Positions 24,511-33,412 are shown, counted from the stretch's first letter. The stretch: DNA of 47,657 nucleotides from an uncultured Eubacteriales bacterium (GCA_902799465.1 CADCAS010000015.1:1-47657); one strand, 5' to 3'. Translations and numbers: made by a program. Notes: generated by a model not told the origin, from the sequence alone.

Positions 24511-25236
24511 TCAGCCACCCGCCTGAACCCCCTTGAGCCAATCCCGCACCACCCGGTTCTTCGGGGCCTGCATGACCCAGAGGTCGGGGGAGACGGCGCC
24601 GGTCTCGCGGAGGCTGACGGCCTGATCGTAGGCGACGATGATGTGGTCCAGCATGGGCACGTCCAGGGCGCGGAGGGCCTTGAGGGCGTCTAAGGTACAG
24701 CGCACGTCCTCCTCGGAGGGGCGGGGCGTGCCGCGTGGATGGTTGTGGCACAGGGCGACGGCCTTCGCGTTGTGCTGGATGACCGCGGAGAGCAGGGTCT
24801 TTAAGTCAAACAGCGTGGCGCTGGCGCTGCCGCGGCTGATGAGCACGGTGTCGGTGACCCGCCCGGCGCTGTCCAGCAGGACGGCGTAGAAGCGCTCGTG
24901 GTAGACGCCGCGGTAGAGCTGCACCATGTAGCCGGCCATGCGCTCCAGCCGGTCCAGCTTCGGCCGCGCCCCGAAGCGCTCCCGCACGATGAACCGGGCG
25001 ATCACCGGGGCCAGGGAAAAGTAGTAGGCGGTGTTTTCGGTCAGCGGCAGCTTCTGCTTGACGCTGTCGTCCGCCTCCAGGAAAAACACCGGCGCGGGAA
25101 AGCACTCCCGCACCCGACCCAGAATGGCCTCGGCCTCCGGGGGCTTGGCCAGCATCGCCAGGGCGCACTCCACCGCGTTGTAGAGGCGCTCGTTGTCCAG
25201 CCTGTCCAGCGCCCGGCGCTCCGCCTCGCTGCTCAC
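24511..25236 (-). CDS. radC: RadC-type JAB/MPN domain protein
   Basis: The 241-residue protein ends in a JAB (RadC) domain with the metal motif HNHPRGTPRPSEED (His164, His166, Asp177) and the LDHIIVA strand. RadC proteins were named for a DNA-repair phenotype that later work did not support; a nuclease-like or regulatory role is proposed, without a firm activity. The N-terminal half differs from standard RadC: I do not see the usual helix-hairpin-helix. Its start overlaps the stop of the next gene upstream by four bases (ATGA), so the two are co-translated. Confidence 0.85.
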   Translation of the reverse strand: MSSEAERRALDRLDNERLYNAVECALAMLAKPPEAEAILGRVRECFPAPVFFLEADDSVKQKLPLTENTAYYFSLAPVIARFIVRERFGARPKLDRLERMAGYMVQLYRGVYHERFYAVLLDSAGRVTDTVLISRGSASATLFDLKTLLSAVIQHNAKAVALCHNHPRGTPRPSEEDVRCTLDALKALRALDVPMLDHIIVAYDQAVSLRETGAVSPDLWVMQAPKNRVVRDWLKGVQAGG

Positions 25237-25517
25237 GCCTCGAACGCGCCCGCCTCGGCGAGCGCCGCTTTGACCGCCTCCGGGGACTCGAGGCGGCTGC
25301 CCATGTGCCAGCCGTCCTGCTCCGCGTCGTACAGCAGCTCCGCCGCGCCGTCCACCGCCACGCCGCCCTTGACGAACACCAGGTCCAGCGTCAGCGGGCG
25401 CTCCAGATCGTACAGATCCGCCACGTACTCCCGCGCCGAAAGCTGCTCCGCGTCCTCGCAGCCCTCCAAAAAGGCCTTCAGGGCCGCGATCTCCGCATCG
25501 TTGAGTTTGATCTTCAT
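25233..25517 (-). CDS. small hypothetical protein co-translated with the RadC-type gene
   Basis: The ATG at 25517 behind GAGGAGCGTCATT gives 94 residues; reading further upstream only passes through repeat DNA. The sequence is cytoplasmic, acidic and Ala/Leu-rich, with DAEIAALKAFLEGCEDAE near the start. I recognise no family. The stop overlaps the radC-type start by four bases. Confidence 0.65.
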   Translation of the reverse strand: MKIKLNDAEIAALKAFLEGCEDAEQLSAREYVADLYDLERPLTLDLVFVKGGVAVDGAAELLYDAEQDGWHMGSRLESPEAVKAALAEAGAFEA

Positions 25518-25536
25518 AATGACGCTCCTCTTTTTT

Positions 25537-25687
25537 AATTGGGAATGGGGAATTGGGAATTGGGAATTAAGAATGGCCTGGCGGTGTCGAATCGGAAGCG
25601 CGCCGGATAAAGGCTGTACCGGGATGGGCAATTCTGCGCGGCAGCACCGTTTTTAATTCCCAATTCCCCATTCCCAATTCCCAATTA
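25537..25687. repeat. heptamer-armed repeat element (GGGAATT/GGGAATG arms)
   Basis: The left arm (25537-25570) contains the heptamers GGGAATG, GGGAATT, GGGAATT; the right arm (25653-25687) reads on the other strand as GGGAATT, GGGAATG, GGGAATT. The core shares GGCCTGGC and GCGCGGCAGCA with the copies at 22962 and 38946. Confidence 0.85.
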
Positions 25688-25692
25688 ATCTA

Positions 25693-27072
25693 TCATCTCG
25701 TCGCCAGATCCATGTAGCGCGCCACCAGCTTGGGATAGTAGGTGGACTTGTACATGTGCTGGCCGTCCACGTCGGCGTAGGCCTCGTAGCGGCGGCCAAG
25801 GGCGGGACTGGTGAGGGTGGTGCGGTTTTCGAGGATGATGAGCTCCTGCTCATCGTCGCCCACGTCCATGACCACGTAGGTCTTGTCGCCGTCCACGAAG
25901 GAGTCGATCAGCTCGCCGCGGCACTGGAACACGCGCCCGTTCCACTGCTCGAACATCAGCTTGAGGCGCTCGTAGTCCATGGCCCAGGCCTTGGCGGAGT
26001 ATTCGGCCAGCGAGGGCAGGTAGTTGACGGTGAAGCTGATGGAGGCATCCTTCTTGCCGGGCATGGAGGCGCGGAAGCGGACCACGTTCTCGCCCACGGT
26101 GTTGAACTTGGCGATGAAGGAGAAGCGTCCGGACTCCATGTCCTGGGACAGGCTCTCCTCCATGTAGTCGGTGTCCACGGAGATGACGGCCCCGGGCTCG
26201 GTCTTGCCGGTGACGGCCATGGTGCGGGAGGGGCTGCGGTCGGACACGGTAGTGTCCAGCTCCAGCTCGATGTCGAACTTCTGGCGGTAGAAATCCAGCT
26301 CCTTGCGGGTCTCCCGGTGGCGGGGGGTGCGCACGATCAGCGTCACCAGGTTGTCGCCGATGGGCTCCACGGCCACGTTGGTGGACAGATAGCCGCTTCG
26401 GTCGATGGAGGCGGTGACGTCCTGGCCGTTGACGAACACCGTGCTGCCCGGCACCACGTTCAGTATCAGCGGGTACACCGAGGTGACCACGTCGATCTTG
26501 TCCTTGGCGGGGCTGGTGATGCTCAGCGGCGACTGGGGCACCTCGATCTGGAAGTTCAGCTTGGGCAGCACCGTCTTGTGGCCCTTCTCGGAGATGAGCA
26601 TGGGCGACAGGGTCACGTCCGCGTGGTCCACGTCGTCCACCGACGGACCGAACCAGTCGGAATCCGCCATCTCCATGCGGGCCACGCCCCCGGAGATGGT
26701 CAGGGATTTGTTCATCTCGGGCAGGAAGATCTGGTCGCCGTCCTTGCCATAGAATGCGATGGCGTGCCCGGCGCGCAGGTCCGCCATGGTCACCTCCGAC
26801 ACGGTGGGCGTGTAGGCCCCGCGGGTGTAGAGGCGCTCCAGGCGGTAGTTGTAGACCCAGCTCCACAGCTTGTAGCCGCCCACCGCCAGCGCGCACAGCG
26901 TCATCAACGCCACTGCCACGCCCAGCGCCCGCTGCCAGACGGGAGGGCGCGGCGCGGCCTTCTCAGCCTTCTCGCGCTTCTGCGCCGCGTCGCCCGTGGG
27001 CAGCGGCTGCTTGCAATTCGGGCAGTACAGCGTGTTGTCCGCGCAGTAGCTGCCGCAGTAAGGACATTTCAA
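25693..27072 (-). CDS. zinc-ribbon membrane protein with large extracytoplasmic region
   Basis: Translation starts at a TTG (27072), six bases after AAAGGAGG. The 459-residue protein has an N-terminal zinc ribbon, CPYCGSYCADNTLYCPNC (3-20), a charged linker, one membrane helix (about 49-70) and a ~385-residue exterior part. Within the exterior part, segments such as GKTEPGAVISVD and NTVGENVVRFRASMPG look like bacterial Ig-like or carboxypeptidase-regulatory folds (about 285-355). A C-terminal ~90-residue globular part (about 370-459) has an OB-like pattern. Zinc-ribbon proteins of this layout are common in Clostridia but functionally unknown. It is a single gene between repeat islands. Confidence 0.75.
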   Translation of the reverse strand: MKCPYCGSYCADNTLYCPNCKQPLPTGDAAQKREKAEKAAPRPPVWQRALGVAVALMTLCALAVGGYKLWSWVYNYRLERLYTRGAYTPTVSEVTMADLRAGHAIAFYGKDGDQIFLPEMNKSLTISGGVARMEMADSDWFGPSVDDVDHADVTLSPMLISEKGHKTVLPKLNFQIEVPQSPLSITSPAKDKIDVVTSVYPLILNVVPGSTVFVNGQDVTASIDRSGYLSTNVAVEPIGDNLVTLIVRTPRHRETRKELDFYRQKFDIELELDTTVSDRSPSRTMAVTGKTEPGAVISVDTDYMEESLSQDMESGRFSFIAKFNTVGENVVRFRASMPGKKDASISFTVNYLPSLAEYSAKAWAMDYERLKLMFEQWNGRVFQCRGELIDSFVDGDKTYVVMDVGDDEQELIILENRTTLTSPALGRRYEAYADVDGQHMYKSTYYPKLVARYMDLATR

Positions 27073-27156
27073 GGGGAACCTCCTTTGGGGGATGAATTGG
27101 GAATTGGGAATGGGGAATGGGGAATGGGGAATGGATGTGGAAATCCTTCGGATTTC

Positions 27157-27327
27157 GTAACTGTTCAGTTCTGCGACAAACAGAGACTTGGCAGGCTGCG
27201 GGGGACGACCTCTCAGTCAGCCTAACGGCTGACAGCTCCCCTGGAAGCCGACGAAGTCGGTGACTGAGAGGTCGTTCCCCGTTGCCTCGGACAATCTCCA
27301 CTTATCACAGCAGAACTGAATAGATAC
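27157..27327. mobile_element. MITE-like element, copy 2 (IS66-type ends, perfect 8-bp target duplication)
   Basis: GTAACTGTTCAGTTCTG (27157-27173) and the inverse of GTATCTATTCAGTTCTG (27311-27327) match 15 of 17. Both ends are flanked by the identical octamer CGGATTTC (27149-27156 and 27328-27335). Removing the element and one octamer restores the uninterrupted sequence seen at 13919-14070. IS66-family elements begin with GTAA and make 8-bp duplications. Confidence 0.9.
27205..27275. repeat. short CTCAGTC-type palindrome nested in MITE copy 2
   Basis: ACGACCTCTCAGTCA (27205-27219) is perfectly inverted at 27261-27275. The interior is much shorter than in the copies at 12042 and 33802, as if deleted. 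Confidence 0.85.
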
Positions 27328-27569
27328 CGGATTTCTTTTTATTGAAGAATGCGGTTCGTGGCAGTGCCCCTGATTGCCGGTTTTTTTAATCAAAACAAAT
27401 CCCGCAGGGATTTGCTCCGCCATTCCCCATTCCCCATTCCCCATTCCTAATTCCCCATGCACCCAAATACCCGCATACCATCATGACTGAACAGTCAGGC
27501 TTTCTATCATTATACCACGTCCGTGCAAGCCCTGTGATAAATTGTTTGTTCAGTTTTTATGTTCAGCTA

Positions 27570-27597
27570 TCGACAAGGGGGGAAAATGTGGTATAAT
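27570..27597 (+). promoter_or_regulatory. promoter of the 197-residue membrane protein, cysteine desulfurase and thiI unit
   Basis: A perfect -10 TATAAT (27592-27597) with an extended TG one base upstream, and a weak -35 TCGACA (27570-27575) 16 bases away. Confidence 0.6.
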
Positions 27598-27639
27598 ACA
27601 ATTGATGATTATGCGTTCTCGTCAAAGGAGGCGATCGAC

Positions 27640-28233
27640 ATGGATGATTTTCTGGAGCAAACGGCGTCGCCGGTGAAGAAGGGCGCTTCGGCGTTTCTCT
27701 ATTATGGGGCCTGGGCGCTGATGGTGATCTGCGGCATGGTGGCGATCTTCGCGGTGACCGGGGTGCTGGGCACGGACTACGAGACGGGTCGGATGATCTT
27801 CCGCCTCCCGTCGCTGCTGGTCGCGCTGGCCTTCGGCGGGCTGACGTTTCTGCTGTTCCGGGTCAAGGACGAGTGCCGGGTGGAGTATGACTACGCCTTC
27901 ACCAACGGCAATCTGGACGTGTCCAAGGTGATGAACGAGCGCCGCCGCCGCTATCTGTGCGCCATGGACACCAAGGACGTGATCTCCTGCGGCCCGGCCC
28001 AGGGACCCGCCTTCCAGAAGGCGCTGAACGAGCCCGGGGTCAAGACCCACAACTGGTTCGTGAACCGGGAGGCAAAGCTCACATTTTTCTATTTCCAGAA
28101 GAAGGGCGCGAAGCATGTCATCGTGCTGGAGCTGAACGACGAAATGCTCTCCGTCATCCGCTCCAAGAAGTACCTGCAGGTGGGCGTATGGCATGACGCG
28201 GACGGGAAATCGACCTATGCAAGCATATCTTGA
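27640..28233 (+). CDS. small membrane protein of unknown function, upstream of cysteine desulfurase
   Basis: The ATG at 27640, eight bases after AAAGGAGG, gives 197 residues; the frame from 27559 starts before the promoter. Two membrane helices are clear (about 21-42, WALMVICGMVAIFAV, and 55-72, LPSLLVALAFGGLTFLLF). They are followed by a ~125-residue cytoplasmic domain (VEYDYAFTNGNLDVSKVMNE, then alternating strands) that looks PH-like. It overlaps the cysteine desulfurase start by 17 bases, so the two are coupled. I do not recognise a characterised family. Confidence 0.75.
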   Translation: MDDFLEQTASPVKKGASAFLYYGAWALMVICGMVAIFAVTGVLGTDYETGRMIFRLPSLLVALAFGGLTFLLFRVKDECRVEYDYAFTNGNLDVSKVMNERRRRYLCAMDTKDVISCGPAQGPAFQKALNEPGVKTHNWFVNREAKLTFFYFQKKGAKHVIVLELNDEMLSVIRSKKYLQVGVWHDADGKSTYASIS

Positions 28234-29356
28234 CAATTCCGCCACCACCCGGCCCTGCGAGGCCGCCATCGAGGCCATGGAGCGCTGCATGCGGGAGGGG
28301 TTCTACAACCCCTCCTCTGTATACGCGCCCGCCGTGGAGGCCTTCAGGCAGGAGCGGGAGGCGCGGGAAAACCTTCTAAAGCCCATACACAGCGCGGGCT
28401 GCGACCTGATCTTCACCTCCGGCGGCACAGAGGCCAACAACCTGGCCGTGCTGGGCGCGGTCACCCGCATGCGGGGGCATCAGACCGTGGCCGTCAGCGC
28501 GGTGGAGCATCCCTCGGTGCTCGCCGCCTTTGACCGGCTCCACGAGCTGGGCCACGACGTGCGCACCATCGGCGTGGACATCCACGGTCAGCCCGACTGG
28601 ACGGCGCTGGAAAAGGCGCTCGAGGACGGCGCGTCCCTGGTGAGCATGATGCAGGTCAACAACGAGACAGGCGCCCTGCTGGACGCGGAGAAGCTGTCCC
28701 GGCTTGTAGACGGGCGGGCGCTCATCCACGTGGACGGGGTGCAGGGGTATCTGCGGGTTCCCTTCGACATGAAGCGGGCCGACCTGTACAGCTTTTCCGG
28801 GCACAAGCTCCACGGCCCCAAGGGCATCGGCGCGCTGGTGGTGAAAAAGGGCGTGAAGCTGAATCCCCGCCAGGTGGGCGGCGGCCAGGAAAACGGGCTG
28901 CGGTCCGGCACGGAGAACACCCCCGGCATCGCGGGCCTGAACGCCGCGGCGCTTGAGCTTCAAGGGCTGTGGCCCGACCTGCCCGGGCGGCTGATGGCGA
29001 AAAAGCTGCGCTTCATCGAGGCCGTGCGGCGGGTGGTGCCCGAGGTGGTCGTCCACGGCCCCGCCCCGGAGGACGCCGCGCCCCACATCGTCAACCTGGG
29101 CTTTCCCCATGTGCGGGGCGAGGTGATGCTCCACGCGCTGGAGGCCGAGGGCGTCTACGTGTCCACCGGGTCCGCCTGCTCCTCAAAGAAGCTGAAGGTG
29201 TCCTCGGTGCTCACCGCCATGGGCATTCCCCCGCAGAACGCGGAGTGGGCCGTGCGGTTCAGCCTGTCCCCCCACACCACCGATGAAGAACTCGACTACG
29301 CCGCGGGCAAGCTCGGCATGTGCTACGACCTGCTCAAGCGGTTCCAAAGGAGATAA
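28217..29356 (+). CDS. cysteine desulfurase, NifS/IscS-like, paired with ThiI
   Basis: This PLP enzyme removes sulfur from cysteine and passes it as a persulfide. From the ATG at 28217 it has 379 residues: AYLDNSATT at the start, the PLP Lys197 in SGHKLHGPKG, and the catalytic Cys321 in STGSACSSK. The gene ends six bases before thiI, the arrangement seen in Bacillus (NifZ-ThiI), so the natural acceptor is probably ThiI and the product 4-thiouridine in tRNA. An ATG at 28193 is an alternative start. It overlaps the upstream membrane-protein gene by 17 bases. Confidence 0.92.
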   Translation: MQAYLDNSATTRPCEAAIEAMERCMREGFYNPSSVYAPAVEAFRQEREARENLLKPIHSAGCDLIFTSGGTEANNLAVLGAVTRMRGHQTVAVSAVEHPSVLAAFDRLHELGHDVRTIGVDIHGQPDWTALEKALEDGASLVSMMQVNNETGALLDAEKLSRLVDGRALIHVDGVQGYLRVPFDMKRADLYSFSGHKLHGPKGIGALVVKKGVKLNPRQVGGGQENGLRSGTENTPGIAGLNAAALELQGLWPDLPGRLMAKKLRFIEAVRRVVPEVVVHGPAPEDAAPHIVNLGFPHVRGEVMLHALEAEGVYVSTGSACSSKKLKVSSVLTAMGIPPQNAEWAVRFSLSPHTTDEELDYAAGKLGMCYDLLKRFQRR

Positions 29357-29362
29357 AAACCC

Positions 29363-30505
29363 ATGCGGCATGTACTGCTCGTCCGCTACGGCGAGGTGTT
29401 TCTCAAGGGCGCGAACCGCCCGCACTTTCTGAAGGTATTGAACGACAACGTCAAAAAGGCCGTCAAGCCCCTGGGCGGGCACGTGTGGATGTCGGACTCC
29501 CGCATCTACGTGTCCGACTTCGACGACCTGGACGCCTGTATCGACCGGGTGACCAAGGTGTTCGGCGTGTACTCCGTCAGCCCCGCCGTGGAGCTGAACA
29601 AGGACTTCGAGGAGATCGCCGCCGCCTGCGTGGAGATGATGAAGCCCTATTCCGGCACCTTCAAGGTCCAGGGCAAGCGCTCGGACAAGAAGTTCCCCAT
29701 GAACTCGATGGAGATCGCCATGGAGATCGGCGGGCGGGTGCTGGAGTCCAACCCCAACCTGAAGGTGGACGTCCATACGCCCGAGCACCGGCTGATGGTG
29801 GAGATCCGGGACATGGCCTACATCTGCGTTCAGGAGATCAAGGCCGTGGGCGGCATGCCGATGGGCACCGGCGGCAAGGGCGCGCTGCTGCTGTCCGGGG
29901 GCATCGACTCCCCCGTGGCGGGCTACCAGCTGATGAAGCGCGGCGTCAAGCTCTGCGCCATACACTTCCAGTCCCCGCCCTACACCGGCGAGCTGGCCAG
30001 GGACAAGGTCATGCAGCTGGCGAAGAAGCTGGCCTATTACTCCAACGGCATGCGGGTCTACATGGTCCCCTTCACCAAATGTCAGCTGGAGATCCACGAG
30101 AAGTGCCCGGAGGAGCTGGGCACCCTCATCACCCGCCGCTTCATGATGCGCATCGCCGAGCGGCTGGCCAGGGACTTCGGCGCGCTGGCCCTGATCACCG
30201 GCGAGAGCCTGGGCCAGGTGGCGTCCCAGACCATGGAGGCCATCACCTGCACCGACGCCGTGGTGGAGATGCCCGTGTTCCGTCCCCTCATCGGCCTGGA
30301 CAAGACCGAGATCATGGACATCGCTGTGAAAATCGACACCTACGACACCTCCATCCTCCCCTATGAGGACTGCTGCACCGTCTTCACCCCCCGCCATCCC
30401 GTCACCAAGCCCAAGCTGGAGACCATGCCCAAGGTGGAGGAAAAGCTGGACGTGGAGGCGCTGGTCAACGAGGCGGTGGAAGGAACCGAGGTCATCATCA
30501 TCTGA
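29363..30505 (+). CDS. thiI: tRNA 4-thiouridine sulfurtransferase ThiI, without rhodanese domain
   Basis: ThiI adenylates U8 of tRNA and inserts sulfur to make 4-thiouridine; it can also supply sulfur for thiazole. The 380-residue protein has an N-terminal ferredoxin-like domain, a THUMP domain (about 60-165), and the PP-loop LLSGGIDSPVAGY (SGGIDS 178-183). The C-terminal pyrophosphatase domain includes PYEDCCTVF. The rhodanese domain of the enterobacterial enzyme is absent, as in Bacillus, which fits direct supply from the adjacent cysteine desulfurase. Confidence 0.95.
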   Translation: MRHVLLVRYGEVFLKGANRPHFLKVLNDNVKKAVKPLGGHVWMSDSRIYVSDFDDLDACIDRVTKVFGVYSVSPAVELNKDFEEIAAACVEMMKPYSGTFKVQGKRSDKKFPMNSMEIAMEIGGRVLESNPNLKVDVHTPEHRLMVEIRDMAYICVQEIKAVGGMPMGTGGKGALLLSGGIDSPVAGYQLMKRGVKLCAIHFQSPPYTGELARDKVMQLAKKLAYYSNGMRVYMVPFTKCQLEIHEKCPEELGTLITRRFMMRIAERLARDFGALALITGESLGQVASQTMEAITCTDAVVEMPVFRPLIGLDKTEIMDIAVKIDTYDTSILPYEDCCTVFTPRHPVTKPKLETMPKVEEKLDVEALVNEAVEGTEVIII

Positions 30506-30600
30506 GTGGGGAGTGGCAAGTGGCATAGCGGCTGACGCTGTCCGACATAACCAGCATCAGCCCGCCATTCCTGTTCCCTGTTCGCCATCTCCCATGACGG

Positions 30601-30796
30601 ACTCCCTCAGTCTGGCCTTCGGCCAGCCAGCTCCCTCAGGGAGGGAGCCAGAGGACGCACGCCAAAAGGCTCCCTCGGGGAGACTCCCTCAGTCTGACCT
30701 TCGGCCAGCCAGTTCCCTCAGGGAAGGAGCCGGAGGACGCACGCCAAAAGGCTCCCTCTCCGAGGGAGCTGGCACGCGAAGCGTGACTGAGGGAGT
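30601..30796. repeat. two tandem CTCAGTC-type palindromes, the first truncated
   Basis: A first copy starts ACTCCCTCAGTCTGGCCTTC (30601) and stops after GGCTCCCTCGGGGA (about 30682), where a second copy begins and runs complete to CTGAGGGAGT (30796). Both share GGACGCACGCCAAAAGGCTC. The gap 30506-30919 otherwise holds only GAGTGGG-type heptamers (30504-30525), CTGTTCC units at 30570-30593 and the tract at 30819-30893. Confidence 0.85.
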
Positions 30797-30818
30797 AAAA
30801 CCCCAGGCCGCAACCCCT

Positions 30819-30893
30819 GTTCCCTGTTCCCTGTTCCCTGTTCCCTCGTCACCCCTGTTCCCTGTTCCCTGTTCCCTGTTCCCTCTGTTTCCT
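30819..30893. repeat. direct heptamer tract (TGTTCCC)n
   Basis: Two runs of about four TGTTCCC units each are separated by CGTCACCCC. The inverted form of the same heptamer family occurs behind valS at 5054-5086. Confidence 0.85.
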
Positions 30894-30919
30894 ACCTCCC
30901 TCGAACCCATGAATGAGCC

Positions 30920-33187
30920 ATGACCATCGCACAATACATCAAAAAACTGCAAAATGACCCGCTGTTCATGGACAACGTGACCAGCTGGCAGGTGGTACCC
31001 GCGCGGGCGGCGGCGTATGGGGAATTCCCGGCGTCGCTGGACGGGCGGGTGATCGACGCGCTTCGGATGCGGGGCATCGAGCGGCCCTACATCCACCAGA
31101 GCCGCGCCATGGAGGCGGCGCTCGCGGGGCGCGACTTCGTCGTGGTGACCCCCACAGCCTCGGGCAAGACGCTGTGCTACAACGCCCCGGTGCTGGACGC
31201 CATATTGAAGGACGAGTCGAGCCGGGCGCTCTACCTGTTCCCCACCAAGGCGCTGGCGGCGGACCAGGCGGCGGAGCTGTACCGCATGATCCAGGACATC
31301 GGCGCAAACATCAAGGCGTATACCTATGACGGGGACACCCCCGCCTCGGCCCGCTCGGCCATACGGCAGGCGGGACACGTGGTGGTGACCAACCCGGACA
31401 TGCTGCACCAGGGCATACTCCCCCACCACACCAAGTGGGTGAAGCTGTTCGAGAACCTGAAATACGTGGTCATCGACGAGATCCACGCCTACCGCGGCGT
31501 GTTCGGCTCCAACCTGGCCAACGTCATCCGCCGCCTGAAGCGCATCTGCGACTTCTACGGCGCGCACCCCGTGTTCATCTGCTGCTCGGCCACCATCCGC
31601 AATCCCCGCGAGCTGGCCAGGGAGATGACCGGGCGGGAGATGCTGCTGATCGACGAAAACGGCGCGCCCGCGGGGGAGCGCCACGTGGTGTTCTACAATC
31701 CCCCGGTGGTGAACCAGCAGCTGGGCATCCGGGCAGGGTCCATCCCCCAGACCCGGCGCATCGCCGCGGACCTGCTCAGGGCGGGCATTCAGAACATCGT
31801 GTTCGGGCGCTCACGGCTGACGGTGGAGGTGCTGGTTCGCTACCTCAAGGACATGGTGCGGGACCCCCTGGGCAACGCCGGCAAGGTGCGCGGCTACCGG
31901 GGCGGCTATCTGCCCACCCAGCGCCGGGAGATCGAGCGCGAGCTGCGGGCGGGACACATCACCACGGTGGTGTCCACCAACGCCCTGGAGCTGGGCATCG
32001 ACATCGGCCAGCTGGACGCCTGCGTGCTGTGCGGCTATCCCGGCACCATCGCCTCCACCTGGCAGCAGGCGGGCCGGGCCGGGCGGCGGGGCAGCGTGTC
32101 GCTGCTGATCGTGGTGGCATCCTCGGGCCCGCTGGACCAGTACATCATCACCCACCCGGAGTACTTCTTCAACCAGTCCCCGGAGCGGGCGCTGATCAAT
32201 CCCAACAACCTCTATATCCTCTTAAACCACCTCAAGTGCGCCGCCTACGAGCTGCCCTTCCAGGAGGGCGAGCTGTTCGAGGGCCTGGAGGACACCCCGG
32301 AGCTGCTGGGCTACCTCAAGGATGAGAACATACTCCGGCAGGTGGCGGGGAAATACTACTGGATGGCGGAGGAATTTCCCCAGGCGGGCATCAATCTGCG
32401 CAGCGCCTCCGACCAGAACTTCCTCATCGTGGACATCACCGACCCCAAGAAGCACCGGGTCATCGGCGAGATGGACCGCTTCACGGTGCCGATGCTGCTG
32501 CACCAGTACGCCATCTACATGCACGAGGGCACGCAGTACCAAGTGGAGCAGCTGGACTTCGACGACAAGAAGGCCTACATCCGCCGGGTGGACGTGGGCT
32601 ACTACACCGACGCCGACCTGACCACCAGCCTTAAGGTGCTGGACGAGTTCGAGCGGGAGCCGTCGGGGCCCCTGGAACGCGCCCGGGGCGAGGTGCTGAC
32701 CTCCTCCATCGTCACGGTGTTCAAGAAGATCGCCTTTGACACCCACGAGAACCTGGGCTGGGGCCCGGTGACCCTGCCCGAGCTGGAGATGCAGACCACC
32801 GCCTGCTGGTGGTCGCTGCCCGAGGGGCTGGAGGAGCGCTACGAGCGTGAGCCCCTCAAGAACGCCATGGTGGGCCTGTCCCACCTGCTTCGGCACATCG
32901 CGCCCATCGACCTGATGTGCGCTCCCCAGGACATCTCCGTGGTCTACCACGTCAAGGACACCTTCACCGGGCGGCCCACCATCTACCTCTATGACGCCGT
33001 CCCCGGCGGCATCGGCCTGTCCGACAAGGTCTACGAGATGGACCGGGACCTCTTCGCCCGCGCCCTGGAGCGCCTCGACGCCTGCCCCTGCGCCGACGGC
33101 TGCCCCAGCTGCGTCGGCGCCGCCGCCGGCCCGGACGCCAAGAGCACCCTGAGAAGGCTGCTGGTGGAGCTGCTGGGGAACGGATGA
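30920..33187 (+). CDS. mrfA: DEAD/DEAH-box helicase with C-terminal four-cysteine metal site, MrfA (YprA)-like
   Basis: The 755-residue protein has an SF2 core: Q-type entry HQ, Walker A PTASGKT (78-84), DEIH (about 185), SAT motif CCSATIRNP, motif V STNALELGIDIG and motif VI QAGRAGRRG. The C-terminal DUF1998-type domain has cysteines at about 722, 724, 728 and 731 in CPCADGCPSC. In Bacillus, MrfA unwinds DNA and repairs mitomycin C damage with the exonuclease MrfB. Length and motifs match MrfA. No mrfB is next to it here. The start ATG at 30920 has no good ribosome site; it follows a long repeat tract directly. Confidence 0.9.
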   Translation: MTIAQYIKKLQNDPLFMDNVTSWQVVPARAAAYGEFPASLDGRVIDALRMRGIERPYIHQSRAMEAALAGRDFVVVTPTASGKTLCYNAPVLDAILKDESSRALYLFPTKALAADQAAELYRMIQDIGANIKAYTYDGDTPASARSAIRQAGHVVVTNPDMLHQGILPHHTKWVKLFENLKYVVIDEIHAYRGVFGSNLANVIRRLKRICDFYGAHPVFICCSATIRNPRELAREMTGREMLLIDENGAPAGERHVVFYNPPVVNQQLGIRAGSIPQTRRIAADLLRAGIQNIVFGRSRLTVEVLVRYLKDMVRDPLGNAGKVRGYRGGYLPTQRREIERELRAGHITTVVSTNALELGIDIGQLDACVLCGYPGTIASTWQQAGRAGRRGSVSLLIVVASSGPLDQYIITHPEYFFNQSPERALINPNNLYILLNHLKCAAYELPFQEGELFEGLEDTPELLGYLKDENILRQVAGKYYWMAEEFPQAGINLRSASDQNFLIVDITDPKKHRVIGEMDRFTVPMLLHQYAIYMHEGTQYQVEQLDFDDKKAYIRRVDVGYYTDADLTTSLKVLDEFEREPSGPLERARGEVLTSSIVTVFKKIAFDTHENLGWGPVTLPELEMQTTACWWSLPEGLEERYEREPLKNAMVGLSHLLRHIAPIDLMCAPQDISVVYHVKDTFTGRPTIYLYDAVPGGIGLSDKVYEMDRDLFARALERLDACPCADGCPSCVGAAAGPDAKSTLRRLLVELLGNG

Positions 33188-33229
33188 ACGGTGACCGGGT
33201 CAATACTACTGAAAAACCATTTGGAAGAA

Positions 33230-33390
33230 TGTGGAATTGGGAATGATGGTTGTAATCCTTCGGATTTCTTTTTGATGAAGGATACGGATCACCTCAATAT
33301 CGTCTACTGTACAGTTGAATCAGAACAAATCCCGCAGGGATTTGTTCCGCCATTCCCCATTCCCCATTCTCCATTCCCCATTTCCCATTA
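33230..33390. repeat. heptamer-armed repeat element, same core family as 13919 and 27093
   Basis: A short left arm (GGAATTGGGAATG, 33230-33243) and a right arm of inverted GGGAATG and GGAGAAT units (33352-33390) enclose AATCCTTCGGATTTCTTTTT and CAAATCCCGCAGGGATTTG. The octamer site used by the MITE at 27157 is empty here. Confidence 0.8.
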
Positions 33391-33412
33391 TCATACAACA
33401 GGAGGTATCCCT

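Larger units (their letters stand above)
27093..27459. repeat. heptamer-armed repeat element (GGGAATG arms) interrupted by a MITE
   Basis: The left arm (27093-27134) has GGGAATT then repeated GGGAATG; the right arm (27419-27459) has the same unit inverted. Inside are GTGGAAATCCTTCGGATTTC and CAAATCCCGCAGGGATTTG, as in the copies at 13919 and 33230. A MITE (27157-27327) is inserted in the first palindrome and a CTCAGTC palindrome is nested in that MITE. From 27460 to 27569 I see no further feature. Confidence 0.85.
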
